A DNA stretch of 10,546 nucleotides from an uncultured Bacilli bacterium (GTDB lineage: Bacteria; Bacillota_I; Bacilli_A; RF39; UBA660), in NCBI GenBank assembly GCA_944350405.1, contig CALVPC010000032.1, positions 1 through 10,546 of the forward strand, given 5' to 3'. The notes under the pieces are model-generated. The model did no database searches, was not told the DNA's origin, and saw only the letters and a program-made list of their open reading frames with translations. Within the stretch, counting starts at the first letter, position 1, and each line of letters opens with the position of its first letter. Position numbers and translations under genes: made by a program. Of this stretch, positions 5,849-10,546 are shown piece by piece.

Positions 5849-6451
5849 ATGTTTGAAGGATTAAAAGGACAAGTGATATCAATACTTTATTTTTCATGGC
5901 CTACAGTTGTTATGGGTGCAATAATTGCTATATTACTTAGAGTTACTTATCTTATTGTTAATAGAGAAAAATTTGTTATACATGAAGAACTTTTAAAGTT
6001 ATCATTTATAATATATATACTGTGTTTGTTTTATGTGGTAACTTTTCAGGATGTTACTTGGTCAGGGCATAATTATGTTCCATTTAAGGAAATATTAAGA
6101 TATGACTTTGGTAGTGCTCTTTTTTATAAAAATATTTTTGGTAATGTTTTACTTTTTGTTCCATACGGTATTTTAATTGCTAAATATGTTAAATTAGATA
6201 AGACTTTAGTTGTGATATTACTTGGTTTTTTAACATCTTTATCTGTTGAAGTTATACAGTTTTTAATTGGTAGAGTATTTGATGTAGATGATATTCTTTT
6301 AAATGTACTTGGTACACTTATTGGTTACTTGATGTATGTGATATTTAAGAAATTTAGTAACAAACTTCCCAAATTTTTTCATAAAGATATATTTTGGGAT
6401 GTGTTATCAATAATTATTTTAGGAGGATTAATATGGTTTTTAATTCCTTAA
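5849..6451 (+). CDS. VanZ-like membrane protein
   Basis: A 200-residue integral membrane protein of the VanZ-like family. VanZ itself gives low-level teicoplanin resistance in enterococci; most relatives have no known function. Seen: about five hydrophobic segments; the family signature NYVPFKEI (about 75-82), NIFGNVLLFVPYGILIA (about 95-111), SVEVIQ, and GRVFDVDDILLNVLGTLIGY (about 141-160). The start is one base after the yqfD stop, with AGAGGA at 5838-5843. Its end overlaps ybeY by 19 bases. In B. subtilis this place holds phoH and yqfF, so the gene is a local replacement. Family is confident; a resistance role should not be assumed. Confidence 0.9.
   Translation: MFEGLKGQVISILYFSWPTVVMGAIIAILLRVTYLIVNREKFVIHEELLKLSFIIYILCLFYVVTFQDVTWSGHNYVPFKEILRYDFGSALFYKNIFGNVLLFVPYGILIAKYVKLDKTLVVILLGFLTSLSVEVIQFLIGRVFDVDDILLNVLGTLIGYLMYVIFKKFSNKLPKFFHKDIFWDVLSIIILGGLIWFLIP
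6421..6426 (+). promoter_or_regulatory. RBS deciding the ybeY start
   Basis: AGGAGG lies six bases before the ATG at 6433, inside the 3' end of the VanZ-like gene. It argues against the in-frame upstream ATG at 6394, which would add 13 residues unlike the family. Confidence 0.8.
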
Positions 6452-6909
6452 ATAGTTTTAAAATTTATAATGAAACTAACGAGCCTTTAAGTGATGAACT
6501 CAAGTATATTAGAAAGATAATAAGAAAAACGTTACGTTATGAAAAAGTTAAAAATTCTACATTAAATATTATTATAGTATCAGATAATAAAATAAAAGAA
6601 ATAAATTCTTTATATAGAAAAATAGATAGGCCTACGGATGTAATTAGCTTTGCACTTTTAGATTCTGGGGAAGAGTTTTACTCTAAAAAAACTGTTTTAG
6701 GAGATATTTATATTTCTATAGATACTGCTAAAAGGCAAGCAAAAGAATATAATCATAGTTTAGTTAGAGAGCTTTGTTTTTTAACTGTACATGGTATTTT
6801 GCATTTATTAGGATATGATCATATGAATATAGAAGATGAAAAAGTAATGTTTAAAGAACAGGAGTTGATTTTAGATGGACAAAGATATTCAAGTTTACAA
6901 AAAAAATAA
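6433..6909 (+). CDS. ybeY: Endoribonuclease YbeY (16S rRNA maturation)
   Basis: Zinc-dependent endoribonuclease that takes part in 16S rRNA 3'-end maturation and late 30S quality control. Seen: the metal-binding motif HGILHLLGYDH (residues 120-130; His120, His124, His130), preceded by RPTDVISFAL (66-75) and LGDIYIS (89-95), both family hallmarks. The protein has 158 residues, the normal size. The start at 6433 is chosen for the AGGAGG at 6421-6426. It overlaps the VanZ-like gene by 19 bases and dgkA by 35. Era, another 30S maturation factor, is three genes downstream, as in many Firmicutes. Confidence 0.96.
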   Translation: MVFNSLNSFKIYNETNEPLSDELKYIRKIIRKTLRYEKVKNSTLNIIIVSDNKIKEINSLYRKIDRPTDVISFALLDSGEEFYSKKTVLGDIYISIDTAKRQAKEYNHSLVRELCFLTVHGILHLLGYDHMNIEDEKVMFKEQELILDGQRYSSLQKK

Positions 6910-7276
6910 GAAAAGTTTAAAGAGATTTATTAAATCATTTGGTTATTCTTTTGAAGGAATAAAATATGCTTTTTATCATGAACAAAATATTATTGTTATG
7001 TTTTTTGCTGCGATCGTGGCGATTGTTTTAGGTATTGTTTTTAAGATTACTTATACAGAAAGGTTAGTTATACTTTTACTAATTGGAATTATTTTAGCAT
7101 TAGAACTTATGAATACGGCGATTGAGGCTACTGTTAATCTTCATGATAAAGATAAAAAAAGTAATTATGGTAAAGTTGCTAAAGATTGTGCTAGTGGTGC
7201 TGTTTCTATTGCTTGTATATTTGCTTTTATTATTGGTTTATTAATTTTTTTACCACATATTATTAATTTATTTTAG
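6875..7276 (+). CDS. dgkA: Undecaprenol/diacylglycerol kinase DgkA
   Basis: Small integral membrane lipid kinase. In Gram-positive bacteria this family phosphorylates undecaprenol, feeding the lipid carrier of wall synthesis. Seen: FGYSFEGIKYAF (22-33), three hydrophobic helices (about 40-57, 64-80, 108-127), the active-site segment ELMNTAIE (77-84), and KVAKDCASGAV (100-110). The family usually has Asp after TAIExxV; here Asn88 stands in that place (ATVNL), a mild oddity. Length of 133 residues fits the Gram-positive form. The start lies within the end of ybeY (35-base overlap), with AGGAG at 6860-6864. Confidence 0.94.
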   Translation: MDKDIQVYKKNKKSLKRFIKSFGYSFEGIKYAFYHEQNIIVMFFAAIVAIVLGIVFKITYTERLVILLLIGIILALELMNTAIEATVNLHDKDKKSNYGKVAKDCASGAVSIACIFAFIIGLLIFLPHIINLF

Positions 7277-7285
7277 GAGGTTAAT

Positions 7286-7672
7286 ATGCTAGAAAAGTTA
7301 AAAGAAATAATTAATAATTCTTATGCTCCTTATTCTTCTTATCATGTTGCAGCACTTATAATTACTAAAGATTCAAAGGAAATATCTGGGGTAAATGTAG
7401 AAAATGCTTCTTATGGTGCTAGTGTTTGTGCTGAAAGAGTGGCTATTTTTAAAGCTATAAGTATGGGATATAAAAAAGGAGATTTTAAAGAATTACATAT
7501 TTTAAATGATAGTGGTAAAAAAGGTATGCCTTGTTTTATATGTAGACAAGTAGTAGAAGAGTTTTTTAATCCAGAAGATAAAATATTTGTTTATGATTTG
7601 AGTGGTGATTTTAATTGCTATTTAGTTAAAGAATTATGTCCATATCCTTTTAATAGTGAGGATTTAAAATGA
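7286..7672 (+). CDS. cdd: Cytidine deaminase
   Basis: Deaminates cytidine and deoxycytidine to uridine and deoxyuridine in pyrimidine salvage. Seen: APYSSYHVAA (14-23), GVNVENASYG (35-44), CAE with zinc ligand Cys48 and catalytic Glu50, and PCFICRQ (82-88) giving zinc ligands Cys83 and Cys86. This is the short three-cysteine tetrameric form, as in B. subtilis; 128 residues is the normal size. The usual PCGxCRQ reads PCFICRQ, a small change. The RBS AGGAGG includes the last bases of the dgkA stop codon. The stop overlaps the start of era as ATGA, so the two are coupled. Confidence 0.95.
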   Translation: MLEKLKEIINNSYAPYSSYHVAALIITKDSKEISGVNVENASYGASVCAERVAIFKAISMGYKKGDFKELHILNDSGKKGMPCFICRQVVEEFFNPEDKIFVYDLSGDFNCYLVKELCPYPFNSEDLK

Positions 7673-8553
7673 AAAGTGGCTTTGTAAGTATAGTGGGTCG
7701 TCCTAACGTAGGGAAGTCTACTTTACTAAATAATTTAATAAATAAAAAGCTAGCAATAACTTCTGATAAAGTTGGTACGACAAGAAATATTATTTATGGA
7801 ATATATAATGATTCAGATACTCAAATAGTATTTGTAGATACTCCTGGAATAGGAAAAGTTAATGATAAATTAGGAGCTTTGTTAAATAAAAAAGCTTATT
7901 CGTCATTTTATAATGACATAGTTTTATTTGTTGTAGATATTGCTAGTGGTTTTGGTAAGAATGATTTAAAAATTTTGGAAAAATTAAAAGAAGATAAAAA
8001 GGAAGTTATATTAGTTTTAAATAAAATAGATAAAATTAATAAAGATAAGCTTTTTGAAGAAATATTAAAAGTAAAAGATTTATATGATTTTTTAGAAATT
8101 GTTCCAGTTTCGGGACTTAAAAGTGATAATTTAAAAGAACTTTTAAAAGTAATTAAAAAATATTTAAAAGATGAAGTTAAATATTTTGAAGATGATGTTA
8201 TTACTAATTTAGATGAAAATTTTATGATTGGAGAAATTATTAGGGAAAAAGTTCTTAATTTAACAAGAGAAGAGGTTCCTTATTCTGTTACATGTTTAGT
8301 AGAAAATATAGAATTTAAAAAAGGTATGGCTTATATTAATGCTTTGATTATCGTTGACAGGGATAATTTAAAGAGTATTATTATTGGTAAAAATGGTTCA
8401 ATGCTTAAGAAAATTGGTAGTATGGCAAGAAGTGAAATTGAAGAGTTTTTAGGTGTTAGAGTTTATTTAGAATTATTTGTAAAAACAATAAAAAATTGGA
8501 AAGATAAAGAAGGAATTTTTGAATATTTAAAAATAAATGAAAGAGATTTATAA
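7669..8553 (+). CDS. era: GTPase Era
   Basis: Essential GTPase that binds the 3' end of 16S rRNA and helps 30S assembly. Seen: G1 GRPNVGKST (10-18), G2 GTTRN (36-40), G3 DTPG (57-60), G4 NKID (118-121), G5 SGLK (148-151; most relatives have SALx or SAxx), and a C-terminal KH domain with the IIIGKNGSMLKKIG loop (237-250). The length of 294 residues is typical. The ATG overlaps the cdd stop (ATGA), with GTGAGGA at 7656-7662. Confidence 0.97.
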   Translation: MKSGFVSIVGRPNVGKSTLLNNLINKKLAITSDKVGTTRNIIYGIYNDSDTQIVFVDTPGIGKVNDKLGALLNKKAYSSFYNDIVLFVVDIASGFGKNDLKILEKLKEDKKEVILVLNKIDKINKDKLFEEILKVKDLYDFLEIVPVSGLKSDNLKELLKVIKKYLKDEVKYFEDDVITNLDENFMIGEIIREKVLNLTREEVPYSVTCLVENIEFKKGMAYINALIIVDRDNLKSIIIGKNGSMLKKIGSMARSEIEEFLGVRVYLELFVKTIKNWKDKEGIFEYLKINERDL

Positions 8554-8583
8554 AAATGTATCACTATATATATAGGTGATATT

Positions 8584-8709
8584 ATGAGAGATAAAATATG
8601 GAATTTATTTAAATTAACAGGAGATATAAAATATTATATGATGTATAAGGAGATGGAAAGAGCTGAATTAGATGGAAGCAGTAAAAGTGAAAGGGATAAT
8701 AATAAGTGA
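8584..8709 (+). CDS. yqzL: YqzL-family small protein
   Basis: A 41-residue protein between era and recO, where B. subtilis has the 47-residue YqzL. Seen: the family-like N-terminus with KIWNLFKLTGDIKYYMMYKE, matching the W-x2-F-x2-TG-x-I-x2-Y-x4-KE pattern of YqzL. The RBS is GGTGAT at 8576-8581. Its last 38 bases overlap recO in another frame. No function is known for the family. The name rests on the pattern and the exact genomic position. Confidence 0.78.
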   Translation: MRDKIWNLFKLTGDIKYYMMYKEMERAELDGSSKSERDNNK

Positions 8710-9400
8710 TACAAATTATAGTGAATCTAGTAAAATACTAAATGTTCTTACTAAAGAGTATGGTCTTATTGGAATTATTGCTAAGGGGTGTAGGAATTTA
8801 AAGTCTAAACTTCGTAGTGTTTCTACAAAACTTACATATGGGTATTTTTATATAAATTATAAGGAGAATACTCTTTCAACTTTGCTTGAGGTTGATGTTT
8901 TAAATGATTTTAAAACTATTAAAACTAATCTTACTAAAATAGGTTATGCTTTATATTTAGTTGATTTTGCAAGGCAAGTGGAAATGGAAAATAAGGATGA
9001 ACAAATTTTTAATATTTTAGAGGCTGCACTTGTAAAAATAGAAGAAGGATTTGATCCAGGTATAATAACTAACATAGTTGAGCTTAAATATTTGTTTTTT
9101 TTAGGAGTAAGACCGGAGCTTAATAAGTGTTCTAAGTGTGGTAGTACTAAGAATATTGTTACAATAAGTGGTGATAGTGGGGGATATATATGTAAGAACT
9201 GTTATACAAATGAATATATTACTGATGAAAAAACTGTTAAATTACTTAGAATGTTTGAGTTCGTTGATATATCTAAAATAAAAGAACTTAATATTTTGGA
9301 TAGAAATAAAAAAGAAATTGATACATTTTTAGAAAGTTATTATTTAAGATATACTGGATTATATTTAAAATCTAAAGATTTTTTGAGCCAAATTAAGTAA
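8672..9400 (+). CDS. recO: DNA repair protein RecO
   Basis: Recombination mediator of the RecFOR pathway: binds single-stranded DNA and, with RecR, loads RecA onto SSB-coated gaps. Seen: N-terminal OB-fold (about 1-80, beginning VKVKGIIISDTNYSESSKIL), a helical domain, and a four-cysteine zinc finger (Cys153, Cys156, Cys174, Cys177). The length of 242 residues is normal. The ATG follows directly on an in-frame TAG, so no longer start exists. The RBS is poor: the nearest AAGGAG (8647-8652) is 19 bases away, so translation probably depends on coupling to yqzL, which it overlaps. No clear terminator follows. Confidence 0.95.
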   Translation: MEAVKVKGIIISDTNYSESSKILNVLTKEYGLIGIIAKGCRNLKSKLRSVSTKLTYGYFYINYKENTLSTLLEVDVLNDFKTIKTNLTKIGYALYLVDFARQVEMENKDEQIFNILEAALVKIEEGFDPGIITNIVELKYLFFLGVRPELNKCSKCGSTKNIVTISGDSGGYICKNCYTNEYITDEKTVKLLRMFEFVDISKIKELNILDRNKKEIDTFLESYYLRYTGLYLKSKDFLSQIK

Positions 9401-9415
9401 AATTTATATTTTTTC

Positions 9416-9444
9416 TTGTATTTTTATAAAATGTATTGTATAAT
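9416..9444 (+). promoter_or_regulatory. Predicted strong sigma-A promoter of rpmF
   Basis: TTGTAT (9416-9421) and a perfect TATAAT (9439-9444) are 17 bases apart. Transcription would begin near 9451, giving a leader of about 43 bases before rpmF. This fits a highly expressed ribosomal gene. Confidence 0.75.
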
Positions 9445-9493
9445 TTATTAGGCAATGACTTATAGTCAATATAGATAAAAAAGGAGTGATAAA

Positions 9494-9724
9494 ATGGCAG
9501 TACCTGCAAGAAAAGTTTCAAAAACAAGCCAAAGAACTCGTAGAGCACATATGGCATTATCTGCAAAAGCTACTACTACATGTCCTAATTGTGGATCAGT
9601 AATTAAAGCACATAGAGTTTGTTCTAATTGTGGTTATTACAAAAATGTAAAAGTTGTTAAAGATAATACTGAAGAAATTACAGAAACAAAAAAAGAAAAG
9701 AAGTCTAAAAAAAATGAAAAATAA
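9494..9724 (+). CDS. rpmF: 50S ribosomal protein L32 with extended Lys/Glu-rich tail
   Basis: Large-subunit ribosomal protein bL32. Seen: the hallmark start MAVPARKVSKTSQRTRRAH and a zinc ribbon CPNCG...CSNCG (Cys30, Cys33, Cys43, Cys46). The usual length is 57-60 residues; here it is 76, with an added charged tail rich in Lys, Glu and Thr from about residue 56. The start has AAGGAGTGAT at 9481-9490. It has its own promoter and terminator. Its frequent partner yceD is not upstream; recO is. Confidence 0.97.
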   Translation: MAVPARKVSKTSQRTRRAHMALSAKATTTCPNCGSVIKAHRVCSNCGYYKNVKVVKDNTEEITETKKEKKSKKNEK

Positions 9725-9725
9725 T

Positions 9726-9745
9726 AAACTGTTTAACAGTTTTTT
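9726..9745 (+). terminator. Intrinsic terminator after rpmF
   Basis: Stem AAACTG/CAGTTT (9726-9731 with 9737-9742), loop TTTAA, followed at once by more T and a T-rich stretch. It begins one base after the rpmF stop codon. Confidence 0.75.
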
Positions 9746-9797
9746 ATTTTGATAAAATAATTTATGTATTATTGAATATACTAATACTGGTGATTAT

Positions 9798-10337
9798 ATG
9801 AGTTTGAAGAAAATAAAAATTATTGGGGTAGTAGTTATATTTTTACTTACTGTTTTATTTCATTTTTTATATGATATTTTTCCAAATGTAGTATTTTCAA
9901 TATTCTTTCCAGTTAATGAAAGTATATGGGAACATATGAAACTTTTATATTCAAGTATATTAGTATGGGGAATAATTGAATACTTTATTTTAAAAAGTAA
10001 GAATATTAAATTTAATAATTTTGGGTATCAATTATTTTTAACAGCATTTTCTAGTATTCCTATATATTTAATTATTTTTCTGCCTATTTATAATTTGATT
10101 GGTGAAAATATGGTAGTAAGTATAGGAATTTTAATATTAGTAATAATATTAGAACAGATATTTAGTTATTATTTATTAAAAGATAAAAATGATAAAGATA
10201 TTCTCGATAAAATTTCAATCGTTCTTATAATTTTATTTTACGTAGTGTTTGCTTTTTTGACATATAATCCTATAAAAAATTATATTTTTTATGATACACA
10301 AGATCATGTATATGGTATTCCTATAAATAAAGCCTAG
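9798..10337 (+). CDS. Uncharacterised multi-pass membrane protein with VNESIWEHMK motif
   Basis: A 179-residue integral membrane protein with about five hydrophobic helices (roughly residues 8-27, 49-65, 80-97, 104-126, 140-158). The most distinctive piece is PVNESIWEHMKLLY (about 38-51), in the loop after the first helix. I associate this NESxWEHxK signature with the DUF6512 group of Firmicutes membrane proteins, from memory and not verified. No function is known. The C-terminal tail DTQDHVYGIPINKA is polar. The start has GGTGAT at 9789-9794 with good spacing. It follows the rpmF terminator; I could not find a convincing promoter, so it is either weakly transcribed or served by read-through. 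Confidence 0.75.
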   Translation: MSLKKIKIIGVVVIFLLTVLFHFLYDIFPNVVFSIFFPVNESIWEHMKLLYSSILVWGIIEYFILKSKNIKFNNFGYQLFLTAFSSIPIYLIIFLPIYNLIGENMVVSIGILILVIILEQIFSYYLLKDKNDKDILDKISIVLIILFYVVFAFLTYNPIKNYIFYDTQDHVYGIPINKA

Positions 10338-10546
10338 ATTATGACGATATATTGCTAATCCTTTAATGTATATTTATATAATATTAAAATGATGTAATAA
10401 AGTTTTGAATAAAGAAATACTATATAATTGTTTATATTATAAATAAAAATTGATATTGAATAAGAAATCAATTAATACTAGATTTCTTTTTCTTTTATTT
10501 TTTATTTCTTTTTTTTTATTTCTTCTTTTATAAAAGTTTGCTATAA
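10338..10546. other. Gene-free AT-rich right end
   Basis: No ORF of meaningful length with an RBS on either strand. It contains the hairpin at 10462-10488 and then a T-rich, low-complexity stretch to the window end. Nothing else can be supported. Confidence 0.6.
10462..10500 (+). terminator. Probable terminator downstream of the membrane protein
   Basis: Perfect 8-bp stem AAGAAATC/GATTTCTT (10462-10469 with 10481-10488), an 11-base loop, then a long T-rich run. It lies about 125 bases after the last gene, so the transcript would have a long 3' tail. The loop is larger than usual. Confidence 0.55.

Noticed and set aside
6394..6432. Longer ybeY start at 6394
   Set aside because: The added 13 residues do not look like YbeY, and AGGAGG at 6421-6426 fits the ATG at 6433.
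9454..9470. Small hairpin TGACT/AGTCA in the rpmF leader
   Set aside because: Only 5 bp with a 3-base loop; no sign of a riboswitch or a ribosomal-protein binding motif.
10338..10546. Minus-strand ORF entering from the right edge with Lys-rich codons, and possible promoters (TTGATA at 10450, TATAAT at 10423)
   Set aside because: The reading is low-complexity poly-A/T sequence, the promoter boxes lack partners at proper spacing, and nothing beyond the edge can be seen.
1..10546. CRISPR arrays, tRNA or rRNA genes
   Set aside because: No regularly spaced repeats and no tRNA- or rRNA-like sequence were seen on either strand.

Overview
The window is very AT-rich (visibly about three quarters A+T), and every gene I can support lies on the + strand. 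Shine-Dalgarno sites are strong (AGGAGG, or GGTGAT pairing with the 3' end of 16S rRNA). Gene order matches the Bacillus-type block yqfC-yqfD-...-ybeY-dgkA-cdd-era-yqzL-recO. TGA ends several genes at sensible places (the transporter, yqfC, cdd, yqzL) and Trp is encoded by TGG, so the code is standard and not the Mycoplasma code. This suggests a low-GC Firmicute/Bacilli-related organism, perhaps an uncultured gut lineage; the lineage is an inference.

Layout. (1) 37-567: C-terminal half of an RseP-type site-2 protease, cut off or broken at the left edge, followed by a terminator. (2) 656-3134: a compact bacteriocin locus. It holds a C39-peptidase ABC exporter, two double-glycine-leader peptides and a 52-residue membrane peptide. 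The four genes overlap end to end, and the unit closes with a terminator. The two precursor peptides were found by reading the sequence around the exporter: 2691-2825 gives a GxxxG-rich 30-residue peptide, and 2794-2988 gives a cationic 40-residue peptide. The third small gene (2976-3134) has no GG leader, but its C-terminus repeats the pattern of the second bacteriocin with identical spacing. This is the most interesting point in the window. (3) 3228-4382: thyA with its own promoter, enlarged by two insertions, and flanked on both sides by nearly identical terminators.

(4) 4452-9400: one tight run of genes, most of them overlapping or spaced by a few bases: yqfC, yqfD, a VanZ-like gene, ybeY, dgkA, cdd, era, yqzL and recO. 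It covers sporulation-associated envelope proteins, rRNA maturation and ribosome assembly (YbeY, Era), undecaprenol/diacylglycerol kinase, cytidine salvage and recombinational repair. Compared with the B. subtilis order, phoH and yqfF are missing between yqfD and ybeY, and a VanZ-like gene sits there. (5) 9416-9745: rpmF (ribosomal protein L32) with a near-consensus promoter and its own terminator. (6) 9798-10337: an uncharacterised multi-pass membrane protein with a VNESIWEHMK motif. (7) 10338-10546: no gene supported; it ends in a hairpin with a long T-rich tract.

How the parts fit: sections 4 and 5 are housekeeping. Section 2 looks like a self-contained accessory unit for making, maturing and exporting a probable two-peptide bacteriocin, with a candidate self-immunity or third component. 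No regulator or obvious mobile element is visible beside it.
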